From Streptomyces polyasparticus (GTDB lineage Bacteria > Actinomycetota > Actinomycetes > Streptomycetales > Streptomycetaceae), in the NCBI RefSeq assembly GCF_014493765.1, contig NZ_JACTVJ010000017.1, positions 186,001 through 250,000 on the forward strand: 64,000 bases of DNA. The letters run 5' to 3'. A program made the position numbers and the translations under genes. Of this stretch, positions 8,776 to 17,652 are shown in pieces. Numbering within the stretch: the stretch's first letter is position 1; each line of letters begins with the position of its first letter. The notes under the pieces are model-generated. The model saw only the letters and a list, made by a program, of their open reading frames with translations. It made no database searches and was not told the DNA's origin.

Positions 8776-10071
8776 TCACGAGAACAACCGCCGCCAGGTC
8801 TCCGGCCCCGGCACACCGTCGGCCGCACCGCCCCGCCACCCCTGCGCCCGCTGGAACGCCTCGACCGCGCGCCGGTCCGCCGTGCCCCAGCGCGGACCCG
8901 GCCCCTGCGCGTAGAAGCGTCCGTATCCCTTCTTGACGAGCTGCCGCCCGAGCACAGTGACGAAGTCGTTCGACTGCCCCGGCCGGAACATCCCGCGCCC
9001 CGGATACACCGGCACCCTGCGCGGCGCCCCCGGAGCGCCGGCCGCCGTGATGTCGCGGCCCTTGCCGCTCGCCAGGTACTCCCAGGTCCGCGGGCCCGGC
9101 AGCCCGTCGGCGTCCTTGCCGCGCCAGCCCTGCGCGAGCTGGAAGGCCTGGACCGCCCGCCGGTCGGCCTCGCCCCACACCGGACCGGGGCCCTGCGTGT
9201 AGTACCGCTTGCCGCCGCGCGCCACGAGCATCTTCCCGAGCTGCGTCACATACGGGCTGCGCACACCGGGCCCGAACGCCGCGCGCCCCGGATAGCGGGC
9301 GGGCGCACCGGCCGCGGCGGCCGTCAGGCCCTTGTAGCGATAGGCCGTATAGCGCTGCGCGTGGTTCCAATACGCGTACGGGGTGGCCTGTTTGCGCGTA
9401 TGCGGGCGGGCCTGTTCGTAGGCGAGGTAATGCGAGCGGGTGTAATCCGTCCAGCCACCGAAAATCGTCACGTGCGAGCCCCTTTCCGGATCGGCGGGAT
9501 TGTGGAACAACAGAATGTCCCCGGGCTGCAGCTGATCGCGGCTGATTCGGACGGCGAATCGGTCGAGTGTCCCTGTCCACTGATTCGAACCGAGATTCCA
9601 GGCCATCGAGACAAAGCCCGAACAGTCCTGCCGGTACCCGTCGCCCCAGTACTTCTCCAGGCTGTACGGCACCTCGGCGGCCACCCAGCTCTTGGCCCGC
9701 CTGATGATGTCGGCCCGGGTGGTGGGCCGCACCCGGGCGGCCGCCGGTGCGCCGGGTGCGCCCGGCGCCGCGGCCGTTCCGGACGGGCCGTGCAGCGGGG
9801 CGGCCGTGCCCTGCGGATGCCCGTCGGGGTCGTCGGCGGCCGGCCGGACCAGGGGGTGGGCCACGGCACAGGCGACCGAGGATCCCGCCGCGAGCAGGGT
9901 GCCCGCGGCGGTCACGGAGATCAGTGCGCTCCTGGCGCAATACGCCGCGGAAATACGGGCGGTCCGGCCGGGACGGGTACTCCCTGAGCGGAGACACCCC
10001 GCGCAGCCGCACGCACCGACCGCGGGTTCGAATTCCTCGAATGCCGGCAGTCCCGCCGCATCGGATTCCAT
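8776..10071 (-). CDS. Secreted NlpC/P60-like protein with two peptidoglycan-binding domains
   Basis: 431 residues from the ATG at 10071 (GAGGT upstream). Residues 1-75 hold a Cys/Gly-rich cytoplasmic head and a hydrophobic signal-anchor (SALISVTAAGTLLAAGSSVACAVA). Residues about 115-265 form a cysteine-peptidase-like domain: YRQDCSGFVSMAW carries the nucleophile Cys and RGSHVTIFGGW the histidine, as in NlpC/P60 or CHAP-like amidases. The C-terminus has two PG_binding_1 domains, each ending in a WRG..ADG.PGP.TW motif (residues about 285-350 and 365-431). It probably binds and cleaves or remodels peptidoglycan outside the cell. The long cytoplasmic head before the hydrophobic segment is atypical for a simple signal peptide. 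Confidence 0.82.
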   Translation of the reverse strand: MESDAAGLPAFEEFEPAVGACGCAGCLRSGSTRPGRTARISAAYCARSALISVTAAGTLLAAGSSVACAVAHPLVRPAADDPDGHPQGTAAPLHGPSGTAAAPGAPGAPAAARVRPTTRADIIRRAKSWVAAEVPYSLEKYWGDGYRQDCSGFVSMAWNLGSNQWTGTLDRFAVRISRDQLQPGDILLFHNPADPERGSHVTIFGGWTDYTRSHYLAYEQARPHTRKQATPYAYWNHAQRYTAYRYKGLTAAAAGAPARYPGRAAFGPGVRSPYVTQLGKMLVARGGKRYYTQGPGPVWGEADRRAVQAFQLAQGWRGKDADGLPGPRTWEYLASGKGRDITAAGAPGAPRRVPVYPGRGMFRPGQSNDFVTVLGRQLVKKGYGRFYAQGPGPRWGTADRRAVEAFQRAQGWRGGAADGVPGPETWRRLFS

Positions 10072-10270
10072 GCGATCTACCTCACACTCGTGAATCGTTC
10101 GGGAAATCGCCGTACGCGGATCTGCATGGTCGTCAGTTTCCCAACTGCTCCCGGATATCGCATGTTGACGGTCCGAATGCTGTACGCGGCCACCCCCGCA
10201 CCCCGCCCCCGCCGCCGGAGGCTGGTCGGGACCACCCCCCGGCATCCGGTAGAGTTCTCCAGGTCAGCAG

Positions 10271-10344
10271 GCGCCGCTAGCTCAGTTGGTTAGAGCAGCT
10301 GACTCTTAATCAGCGGGTCCGGGGTTCGAGTCCCTGGCGGCGCA
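10271..10344 (+). tRNA. tRNA-Lys (anticodon CTT), second copy
   Basis: Identical over all 74 nt to the minus-strand copy at 3565-3638, with the same CTCTTAA anticodon loop and no encoded CCA. The two copies form a long inverted repeat around a 6.6-kb segment. No integrase gene or attachment duplication is visible next to either copy. Confidence 0.96.
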
Positions 10345-10352
10345 CAGACACG

Positions 10353-10384
10353 GAAAGGCCTCCACCTCGCGGTGGGGGCCTTTC
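10353..10384 (+). terminator. Intrinsic terminator of tRNA-Lys
   Basis: GAAAGGCCTCCACC pairs with GGTGGGGGCCTTTC (14 bp, one G-T pair) around a TCGC loop, 8 bp after the tRNA end. Confidence 0.8.
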
Positions 10385-10480
10385 TGCTGCGTACGGGCGT
10401 GCACGCACCCTGCGTACGAGCGCATCTCTTTCTCCCCGTACAGGGTCAGGACAAGCCATCCGCCGGATACGGTGACCCCC

Positions 10481-11188
10481 ATGGCGAGCGACATACAGGA
10501 GCGCATCAAGAAGCTCATCATCGACGGGCGGCTGCCGTCGGGCGCTTCGCTGCCCACCGAGCCCGAGCTGATGGCACTCCTGGGCGTGAGTCGCAATTCC
10601 GTGCGAGAGGCGCTCAAGGCCCTCCAGGCGATGGGAATCGTGGAGATCCGGCATGGATTCGGTACCTATGTGGGACCGATGTCCGTCGCACCCATGATCG
10701 AAGGACTGACCTTCCGCACGGTCGCGGGCCACTACCGCGGCGAGGACAGCCTGTTGCAGCTCCTGGAGCTGCGCGAGGCCGTGGAGACCGGTCTGATCGC
10801 CCGCCTCGCCGGCCGTGTACCCGCCGCTGACCTGGCCGAACTCGACGCGCTCATCGAGCGGATGGAGCGCGAGGCGGCCGCGGGCGAAGTGGCCGCCGAC
10901 ACCGACCGCGCCTTCCACGCCACGCTCTACCGCGGCCTGGGGAACCTGCTGCTCGGCGAGGTGCTCGAGGCCTTCTGGGACGCCTTCCACCGCGTCCGCA
11001 CGGACCTCGTCGACCTGCCGCAGGACCCCAAGGTGACCTGCCGCCAGCACCGGGAGATCCTCGACGCCGTTCGCTCGGGTGATGTGATCCGGGCCGAGCA
11101 GGCAATACGCGAGCACTTCGGTAACATTCGCACGAGGCTCGGCTCACCAGTCCCAACTGGCCACCCAAACCACGCGTATGACAAGTAA
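10481..11188 (+). CDS. GntR-family regulator, FadR/FCD type
   Basis: 235 residues from the ATG at 10481; a GTG at 10472 is possible and neither has a clear ribosome-binding site. The N-terminal winged helix-turn-helix includes LPTEPELMALLGVSRNSVREALKALQAMGIVEIRHGFGTYV. The C-terminal FCD helical domain contains LLELREAVETGLIARLA and the metal or ligand-binding residues D..FH and H..I (RAFHATLY, CRQHREILDAV). Regulators of this group sense carboxylates or sugar acids and usually control neighbouring catabolic genes, but none is obvious here. The next gene, cslA, starts 368 bp downstream after a structured stretch. Confidence 0.88.
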   Translation: MASDIQERIKKLIIDGRLPSGASLPTEPELMALLGVSRNSVREALKALQAMGIVEIRHGFGTYVGPMSVAPMIEGLTFRTVAGHYRGEDSLLQLLELREAVETGLIARLAGRVPAADLAELDALIERMEREAAAGEVAADTDRAFHATLYRGLGNLLLGEVLEAFWDAFHRVRTDLVDLPQDPKVTCRQHREILDAVRSGDVIRAEQAIREHFGNIRTRLGSPVPTGHPNHAYDK

Positions 11189-11556
11189 ACACCTTGTATC
11201 GCTCTTGCGATCAAGCCAGGAATCGTAGAACCCTGGCTGGAAGATTGGGAGCCTTGGGCTTCCATGGGGCGGACGGTACGAGACAGTTGGGGGTTCTCGT
11301 CGCCGTCACCACATGAACGGGTGGTACGGGGAGGGGACCCCGACGGTGTAAGCCGGAGGGCTCCGGCCGTGAAACGGTGGGGGTCCCGTTCATGAAGCAA
11401 GGCGGGGCGGGCATCATGCAACCGGAAGGCACCTCTTCCATGTCCTAGTGACAGGTGAGGTGGCCAGCCAGTGACGCGCCTGCGGGGGTCGAGGGGGACT
11501 CCGGCGGGCGGAAGGACCGACGAACACGCAGACCAGTGCGTGCGGGGGGATGACTC
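11189..11556 (+). other. Structured intergenic region upstream of cslA
   Basis: No gene is seen in these 368 bases. Possible RNA helices: AGCCAGG (11214-11220) with CCTGGCT (11232-11238); CATGAACGGG (11312-11321) with CCCGTTCATG (11385-11394), enclosing GGGGACCCC (11333-11341) that can pair with GGGGGTCCC (11379-11387) and a GCCGGA-GGGC-TCCGGC hairpin (11352-11367). The outer and inner helices compete for the same CCC. It does not match cobalamin or ydaO-type riboswitch landmarks that I can recall. It may be a cslA leader or the right end of a decayed TnpB-type insertion (CATGAAGCAAGG at 11391-11402). Confidence 0.5.
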
Positions 11557-13533
11557 ATGACGTCGACGCCGACGGGCGCCCGGCCGGGCTCCGACCCGAC
11601 CCAGACGACCCAGTTGCGCGTGCCATCACATCGGACGGGCGGCTTCCGGCGCATCAAGAAGACGCTGCCGAGGTACGACTACGAGCACTACAGCCGGCTC
11701 TCGGGGCCACTGACCAACCCCGATCCGAGCAAGCCCTACAAGGTGCAGTACCGGTCGCTGCTCTCGCAGGAGCCGCACCGTATAAGAGCTGCCCTCATGC
11801 TGGGCGCGGCGCCGCTGCTCTCCCTCATCCTCCTCGCCTGGCTGCTTCAGCCGGAGCACTGGACGAAGCGGGACTACGTTCCGAACGCGTATCTGGAGCA
11901 CCTCGACCTCGTCATGCTGGTCTCGATCGGCCTGATCGAGTTCTTCCGCTGCATGAACGTGCTGTCCAACGCGCATGCCACGCTCGTCGCCCGTGACCCG
12001 ATCCCGGTGGTTCCCGAGACCGGGACGCGCGTCGCGTTCCTCACCTCGTTCGTGCCCGGCAAGGAGCCGATCGAGATGGTGACCAAGACCCTGGAGGCCG
12101 CGGTCAAGCTGCGCCACCGCGGTCTGCTGCACATCTGGCTGCTCGACGAGGGCGACGACCCGGAGGTCAAGGAGGTGTGCGCCCGGCTCGGCGTGCACCA
12201 CTTCTCCCGCAAGGGCATCGCCAAGTGGAACCAGAAGAAGGGTCCGCACCGCGCCAAGACCAAGCACGGCAACTACAACGCCTGGCTGGACGCGCACGGC
12301 GACGACTACGACTACTTCGCCTCCGTGGACACCGACCACGTGCCGATGCCCAACTACCTGGAGCGGATGCTCGGCTTCTTCCGCGACCCGGACGTCGGCT
12401 TCGTCATCGGCCCGCAGGTGTACGGCAACTACGACTCGTTCGTCACGAAGGCCGCCGAGTCCCAGCAGTTCCTCTTCCACGCGCTGATCCAGCGCGCGGG
12501 CAACGCGTACGGTGCGCCGATGTTCGTCGGCACCTCGAACGCCGTGCGGATCAGCGCCCTCAAGCAGATCGGCGGTCTGTACGACTCGATCACCGAGGAC
12601 ATGGCGACCGGCTTCGAGATCCACCGCCACCGCAACCCGAAGACGGGGAAGAAGTGGCGCTCGGTCTACACGCCGGACGTGCTCGCCGTCGGTGAGGGCC
12701 CGAGCGCCTGGACGGACTTCTTCACGCAGCAGATGCGCTGGTCGCGCGGTACGTACGAGACGATCCTCAAGCAGTACTGGAAGGGCTGGTACTCGCTTCC
12801 GCCGACCAAGCTCTTCAACTACACGATGATGATCATCTTCTACCCGATGTCGGCCCTGAACTGGATCCTGGCGGCGCTGAGCTGTGCGCTGTTCCTGGGC
12901 CTGGGCGCCTCGGGCGTGAACATCGATCCGACGATCTGGCTGATGCTCTACGGCAACGCCTCGGCGCTGCAGATCGGCCTGTACATCTGGAACCGCCGGC
13001 ACAACGTCTCGCCGCACGAGCCCGAGGGCTCCGGCGGTGTGGCCGGCATGGTGATGTCCGCGCTGTCCGCGCCGCTGTACGCGAAGGCGCTGATCGACTC
13101 GGTGCTTCGGCGCAAGTCCAAGTTCGTGGTCACGCCGAAGGGCGACTCGGCGTCCCCCGACCGCTGGTTCGGGACCTTCCGCTACCACTGGTACTTCATC
13201 TTGATCTTCGGCGGCTCGATCGGTGCCGGGTTCTATTACGGGCACGCCCACCCGGCCATGATCATCTGGGGTGTGATCGCGATGCTGATCACCGCCACGC
13301 CCATCCTCGTATGGCGCTGGCAGCTCCGCCAGGACAAGAAGAAGCCCAAGTCCGGTGCTCAGGGAAGCGGTTCGGGCGACGGTACGTCCGCGCCGCAGCA
13401 GGCAGCGGTGCCGCCCCAGGCAGCCGCTCCGCACCACCAGGGCAGGCCCAGCTGGGCCGACGCCGAGCGTCCCGCTCGGACCGGACGCCCGGACGAAACC
13501 ATGCAGATCGCCCTTGGGGGACGTAAGAAATGA
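11557..13533 (+). CDS. cslA: Cellulose synthase-like glycosyltransferase CslA
   Basis: 658 residues. A GT2 processive glycosyltransferase sits in the membrane with two N-terminal helices (about 75-95 and 110-135) and several C-terminal helices after residue 420. The catalytic aspartates are visible: DEGDD (D197 region), DTDHVP (D258, D260), TED (346-348) and QQMRW (391-395). In Streptomyces, CslA makes a beta-glucan at hyphal tips needed for aerial growth and tip protection. The C-terminal tail (after about 590) is Gln/Pro/Ala-rich and cytoplasmic. The stop overlaps the glxA start (ATGA), so synthesis of CslA and its oxidase partner is coupled. A GGGGGGATG stretch lies just ahead of the start. 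Confidence 0.95.
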   Translation: MTSTPTGARPGSDPTQTTQLRVPSHRTGGFRRIKKTLPRYDYEHYSRLSGPLTNPDPSKPYKVQYRSLLSQEPHRIRAALMLGAAPLLSLILLAWLLQPEHWTKRDYVPNAYLEHLDLVMLVSIGLIEFFRCMNVLSNAHATLVARDPIPVVPETGTRVAFLTSFVPGKEPIEMVTKTLEAAVKLRHRGLLHIWLLDEGDDPEVKEVCARLGVHHFSRKGIAKWNQKKGPHRAKTKHGNYNAWLDAHGDDYDYFASVDTDHVPMPNYLERMLGFFRDPDVGFVIGPQVYGNYDSFVTKAAESQQFLFHALIQRAGNAYGAPMFVGTSNAVRISALKQIGGLYDSITEDMATGFEIHRHRNPKTGKKWRSVYTPDVLAVGEGPSAWTDFFTQQMRWSRGTYETILKQYWKGWYSLPPTKLFNYTMMIIFYPMSALNWILAALSCALFLGLGASGVNIDPTIWLMLYGNASALQIGLYIWNRRHNVSPHEPEGSGGVAGMVMSALSAPLYAKALIDSVLRRKSKFVVTPKGDSASPDRWFGTFRYHWYFILIFGGSIGAGFYYGHAHPAMIIWGVIAMLITATPILVWRWQLRQDKKKPKSGAQGSGSGDGTSAPQQAAVPPQAAAPHHQGRPSWADAERPARTGRPDETMQIALGGRKK

Positions 13534-15488
13534 CCGTCGGCTCCACGCCGGTGAAGCACACCCGCCGCCGCGCCCGCCGCATAGCGATAGGCGCGGCGGT
13601 GGTGCTTGCGCTCGCCGGGATGAACGGGCCCGCGCTGTGGCGCTTCGGCTCGGATCAGTACCACCAGTACAAGATCAACAGACCCGAGTACAAAGCCGAC
13701 AACGGCAAGTGGGACATCGTCGAACTTCCCGACGAGTACAAGCTCAACACGATCCACGCCGCGCTCCTGCACACCGGCAAGGTGCTGCTCGTCGCGGGCT
13801 CGGGGAACAACCAGAAGAACTTCGACGCGAAGAAGTTCGACACCGTCCTGTGGGACCCGGTCGAGAACACCTTCAAGAAGATCCCCACCCCCAACGACCT
13901 GTTCTGCACGGGGCACACCCAGCTCCCGGACGGCAAGCTCCTGGTCGCCGGCGGCACCAAGTCGTACGAGAAGCTCAAGGGCGATGTGACCAAGGCCGGC
14001 GGCCTGATGATCGTCCACAACGAGAACCCGGACAAGCCGATCACCCTGCCCAAGGGCACCAAGCTCACGGGCAAGGAGAACGGCAAGACGTTCGTCCTCA
14101 CCGAGTCGATCTCCGTCGAGCGCGCCACGAAGCAGTTCGACAAGGCGACCGGCAAGTTCCTCGGCAACAAGGCGGGCATCGAGCGCGTCTACGTCGAGGC
14201 CGCGAAGAGCGGCAAGAAGTACGAGACCGGCACCGAGGACAACTACAAGGTCGAGGGCCTCTCGGCCGCCGACGCCAAGAACACCTACGGCATCGCGCAG
14301 AAGCTCGCCCTCGACAAGAAGGACTTCCAGGGCATCGACGACGCCTATGAGTTCGACCCGGTGGCCGAGGAGTACATCAAGGTCGACCCGATGAACGAGG
14401 CGCGCTGGTACCCCACGCTGACCACGCTCGAGGACGGCCGGATCCTCGCCCTTTCGGGCCTGGACGACATCGGCCAGGTCGTGCCCGGCAACCGTAACGA
14501 GGTCTACAACCCGAAGACGAAGAAGTGGAGTTACGTCAAGCAGGAGCGGCAGTTCCCGACGTACCCCGCGATCTTCCTGCTGCCCAACGGCAAGCTCTTC
14601 TACTCGGGCGCCAACGCCGGTTACGGCCCGGACGACGTCGGCCGCGACCCGGGCATCTGGGATTTCGACACCAATGACTTCACCAAGCTGAAGGGTCTGT
14701 CCGACCCGAAGCTGATGGAGACGGCCGGCACGGTGTGGCTGCCGCCCGCGCAGGACGAGAAGTTCATGGTCGTCGGCGGTGGCGGTGTCGGTGAGTCGGA
14801 GCAGTCCAGCGACAAGACCCGGATCATCGATCTCAGCGAGGACAACCCGGAGTTCAAGGACGGGCCCTCCTTCGACAAGGGCACCCGCTATCCGCAGTCC
14901 TCGGTCCTGCCCGACGACAGCGTGCTGATCTCCGGCGGCTCCGAGGACTACCGCGGCCGCAGTGACTCCAACATCCTCGAAGCGCGGATGTACGACGCGC
15001 AGACCGGCGAGATGCGCAAGGTCGCCGACCCGCTGGTGGGCCGCAACTACCACTCGGGCTCGCTGCTGCTGCCCGACGGACGCGTGGTGTTCTTCGGCTC
15101 GGACTCGCTGTACGCGGACGAGGGCAACACCAAGCCGGGCACGTTCGAGCAGCGTCTGGAGATCTACACCCCGCCGTATCTCTACCAGGGCTCGCAGCCC
15201 TCGCTGAGCGGCGGCCCCGACTCCATCGAGCGCGGTGAGTCGGCCACCTTCAAGACGCAGCACACCTCGTCGATCAAGAACGCCCGGCTGATCAGGCCGA
15301 GCGCGTCCACGCATGTCACGGACATCGACCAGCGCTCGATCGCCTTGGACGTGAAGAAGGGCAAGGACAGCGTCACGGTGACGGTCCCGGAGAACAAGAA
15401 CCTGGTGCAGCCGGGCTGGTACATGCTGTTCGTCACGGACGACCAGGGTGTGCCGAGCGAGGCGCAGTGGGTGGAGATCCCCGAGTAG
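13530..15488 (+). CDS. glxA: Radical copper oxidase GlxA (galactose oxidase-like)
   Basis: 652 residues. An N-terminal signal-anchor (about residues 15-35) places the enzyme on the outer membrane face. The body is a seven-bladed kelch propeller with repeated DG.(L/I)L..GG blades and a C-terminal Ig-like domain. The cofactor Cys is in FCTGH (Cys126), the partner Tyr probably in RWYPT (Tyr294), and further copper ligands in RNYHSG and STHVTD. GlxA-family enzymes form a Tyr-Cys radical site and oxidise sugar alcohols; in Streptomyces GlxA is needed for CslA-dependent glycan deposition and morphological development. It overlaps cslA by 4 bp and is followed by a strong bidirectional terminator. 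Confidence 0.95.
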   Translation: MTVGSTPVKHTRRRARRIAIGAAVVLALAGMNGPALWRFGSDQYHQYKINRPEYKADNGKWDIVELPDEYKLNTIHAALLHTGKVLLVAGSGNNQKNFDAKKFDTVLWDPVENTFKKIPTPNDLFCTGHTQLPDGKLLVAGGTKSYEKLKGDVTKAGGLMIVHNENPDKPITLPKGTKLTGKENGKTFVLTESISVERATKQFDKATGKFLGNKAGIERVYVEAAKSGKKYETGTEDNYKVEGLSAADAKNTYGIAQKLALDKKDFQGIDDAYEFDPVAEEYIKVDPMNEARWYPTLTTLEDGRILALSGLDDIGQVVPGNRNEVYNPKTKKWSYVKQERQFPTYPAIFLLPNGKLFYSGANAGYGPDDVGRDPGIWDFDTNDFTKLKGLSDPKLMETAGTVWLPPAQDEKFMVVGGGGVGESEQSSDKTRIIDLSEDNPEFKDGPSFDKGTRYPQSSVLPDDSVLISGGSEDYRGRSDSNILEARMYDAQTGEMRKVADPLVGRNYHSGSLLLPDGRVVFFGSDSLYADEGNTKPGTFEQRLEIYTPPYLYQGSQPSLSGGPDSIERGESATFKTQHTSSIKNARLIRPSASTHVTDIDQRSIALDVKKGKDSVTVTVPENKNLVQPGWYMLFVTDDQGVPSEAQWVEIPE

Positions 15489-15507
15489 GTCCCGGCGTTA
15501 CGTGATC

Positions 15508-15548
15508 GAGGGCGCCCCCCGGCTCGGGGGGCGCCCTCAATTTCTTTA
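15508..15548. terminator. Strong terminator between glxA and cslZ
   Basis: GAGGGCGCCCCCC (15508-15520) pairs with GGGGGGCGCCCTC (15526-15538) and is followed by AATTTCTTT on the plus strand. It separates the convergent glxA and endoglucanase genes and probably serves both. Confidence 0.9.
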
Positions 15549-15581
15549 CCGGGCAGGTCACTTGGTGACCCGCCGTGTGAG

Positions 15582-16601
15582 CTACTTGGCGTTCTTGGCC
15601 AGCTCCAGCGCATACTCCGGCCACCATTCGCCGGCCTTGGGGCCGCCGCGGCACTCGCCGTCCGACTCACCGGGGCGCTTGATCCACAGGTAGGCGTCGA
15701 CCCGTTCGTCGGCCGTGTCCACCGTGGGCGCCTCGCCGAGCGCACGGCCCGGCGGATTGCACCAGGCCTCCTTGTCGTCCGACTGCCACACACCGTTGCC
15801 GTTGCGGCTGGTGTCGATGACGAACGGCTTGGCGCCCACCTTGTCCGAGAGCTGCTTGCCGAACTCGATGGACTCCTGGGTGGTGAAGTAGTTCGACACG
15901 TTCACCGCGAACCCGTCGGCCTTGTCGATACCCGCCCGCTTCAGCGGGTCGTAGAAGGCATCGGGGCCGGACGAGCCAGGGTTGCCGCCGTCGATGTACA
16001 CCTTGGTGTTCTTCAGCGTGTGCAGCTTGTCGATGGCGCCCTTGAGCAGGTCGTAGCGCTCCTCGTGGAACTCCGGCGGTGTGCAGCCGTCCACGACGTG
16101 CAGCAGGGCGTCCGGCTCGAGGATGACGGTGGCCTTGCGGTCCTCGATGCCCTTGGCGACCTCGTCGATGAAGGCACGGTACGCATCCCCGTCGGCGGCA
16201 CCGCCCCCGGAGTACTGATCGCAGTCGCGGTGCGGGATGTTGTAGAGCACCAGGACCGCCTCGCGGTCGGCCTGCTCGGCCGCCTCCGTGACATCGCGCG
16301 CCTGGTCCTGCGCCTTCTCCGGCACGAGCCACTCGCCCGTCGGCTGCTCGGCGATCTTCCTGATCAGCTCGGCGTCCGACTTCTTGCTCTCTTCCGTGTA
16401 CGTCTGCAGCTGCTTGGCCGCGTTCGTATCGGGATTGACCCAGTACGGGTCCTTGTCCTTCGGCTGCTGCTTGGCACTGCTCGAAGGATTGTCAGGGTCC
16501 TTGTCACCGTCCGACGAGCAGCCGGTCAGAAGCAGCGCCGCCCCCACGAACGCCACACCCGTCTTCACCGCCCCTCGGAACGTCGCGGAACTGCGGTACA
16601 T
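15582..16601 (-). CDS. cslZ: GH6 endoglucanase lipoprotein CslZ
   Basis: 339 residues. The lipobox LLLTGC anchors it to the outer membrane face at Cys28; a charged linker (DGDKDPDNPSSS) follows. The glycoside hydrolase family 6 fold shows YNIPHRDCDQYSGGG, VILEPDALLHVV with the catalytic acid Asp, and VIDTSRNGNG. GH6 enzymes hydrolyse beta-1,4-glucan with inversion. Next to cslA-glxA it most likely trims or releases the CslA product, as proposed for the conserved Streptomyces locus. It is convergent with glxA rather than in the same operon. Confidence 0.92.
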   Translation of the reverse strand: MYRSSATFRGAVKTGVAFVGAALLLTGCSSDGDKDPDNPSSSAKQQPKDKDPYWVNPDTNAAKQLQTYTEESKKSDAELIRKIAEQPTGEWLVPEKAQDQARDVTEAAEQADREAVLVLYNIPHRDCDQYSGGGAADGDAYRAFIDEVAKGIEDRKATVILEPDALLHVVDGCTPPEFHEERYDLLKGAIDKLHTLKNTKVYIDGGNPGSSGPDAFYDPLKRAGIDKADGFAVNVSNYFTTQESIEFGKQLSDKVGAKPFVIDTSRNGNGVWQSDDKEAWCNPPGRALGEAPTVDTADERVDAYLWIKRPGESDGECRGGPKAGEWWPEYALELAKNAK

Positions 16602-16784
16602 CCACTCCCCCTTGGGTGCACTGTCGGAGACTCAATCCTGACATAGGTGCCGCAAGAGTCACGAGGGGCGTCTGCCCTGGCCGCCCGCTTCGTGGACGAG
16701 CTGTTACGCGGTCTCGAAAGTGACGTGTTACTGCTGACGGGACTGGGGTAGGCGCGCAGCGACCGGCAGACAAGGGGAGGCCCG

Positions 16785-17555
16785 ATGAACGAGACAGGGA
16801 GAGATCTGCGACTTGCCAGGGATCTGCGCCTGGCCGGGGCTCTCGTCGCGGTGGCCGACACCCTGGACGACTCCTTCAGCCTGCCCGCGTATCTGCAGCG
16901 CTTCGCCGACCAATGCGTCGCGGTGCTCGGCGCGGACGCCGCGGGCATCCTCCTCGTCGGCGCCGATGCCCAGGTCTCCATCGTCACCAGCAGCGACCCG
17001 CGCGGCCGGATACGCGGACTCCTGGAGATCCAGCACCAGGGCGGCCCCTGCCTCGACGCCTGCGCCTCGGGCGAGGCGGTGCCGCCGACGCGGCTCGCAG
17101 GGCTCGAAGCGGCCGAGCGCTGGCCGCACTTGACGGAGCGGGCCCTGCACGACGGGATGACCATGACGTGCGCGGTGCCGCTGCGCCGCGGCGAGACCCT
17201 GATCGGCGCGCTGAACCTCTTCTGCAACGGCCGGCCCGAGCACCACCGCATCCCGCTGGAGCTGGCCCAGCTGCTCGCCGACGCGGCGGCGATCGGTCTG
17301 GTGCACCGGCAGATGTACGAGAACTGCGGAGCGCTCACACGGCAGTTGCAGTCCGCGCTGTCCAGCAGGATCCGGATCGAACAGGCCAAGGGGCTGCTCG
17401 CCGAGCGCTGGGGCGTCAAGGTGGACGCCGCGTTCACGGCGCTGCGGGCGCACGCCCGGCGGACACGGCGGCCGATCGACGCCATCGCCCAGGAAGTGAT
17501 CGACGGGCTGATCGACGACGCGGCTCTCGAGCCGGACCGCCCGTCACGCTGGTGA
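16785..17555 (+). CDS. GAF-ANTAR domain transcription antiterminator
   Basis: 256 residues. A GAF domain spans about residues 28-170 (ADQCVAVLGADAAGILL, GPCLDACASGEAV, TCAVPLRRGETLIGALNLF). The C-terminal ANTAR three-helix bundle includes SSRIRIEQAKGLLAERWGV and covers about 185-245. ANTAR proteins bind paired hairpins in nascent RNA and prevent termination; GAF domains supply a ligand or redox signal. No dedicated RNA target is evident next to the gene. GGGGAGG precedes the ATG. It stands alone, divergent from cslZ. Confidence 0.9.
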   Translation: MNETGRDLRLARDLRLAGALVAVADTLDDSFSLPAYLQRFADQCVAVLGADAAGILLVGADAQVSIVTSSDPRGRIRGLLEIQHQGGPCLDACASGEAVPPTRLAGLEAAERWPHLTERALHDGMTMTCAVPLRRGETLIGALNLFCNGRPEHHRIPLELAQLLADAAAIGLVHRQMYENCGALTRQLQSALSSRIRIEQAKGLLAERWGVKVDAAFTALRAHARRTRRPIDAIAQEVIDGLIDDAALEPDRPSRW

Positions 17556-17637
17556 GGAGCGTCCCCAACTGCGTGCCTTGCCCAGCGAGTTGACGGACAT
17601 TCGACTCTGGGCGAGCCGGTGCTTCCGTTCTAGAGTA

Positions 17638-17652
17638 GGGGCCAACGGCCCC
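17638..17652 (+). terminator. Weak hairpin downstream of the ANTAR gene
   Basis: GGGGCC-AAC-GGCCCC, a 6-bp stem with a 3-nt loop and no T-run, 83 bp after the stop. It could end the ANTAR transcript. The rest of 17556-17920 shows no gene I can support. Confidence 0.3.

Noticed and set aside
3565-10344. Segment between the tRNA-Lys genes as an integrative element
   Set aside because: No integrase, excisionase or replication genes, and no attachment repeat beyond the tRNA genes themselves.
11189-11560. ydaO-type (cyclic di-AMP) riboswitch before cslA
   Set aside because: The conserved CCGAATC and GGGGTGAATC elements I would expect are absent.
13359-15314. 651-codon minus-strand frame opposite glxA
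   Set aside because: The glxA strand has clear kelch blades and copper motifs; the antisense frame is low-complexity Leu/Val/Arg with no ribosome-binding site.
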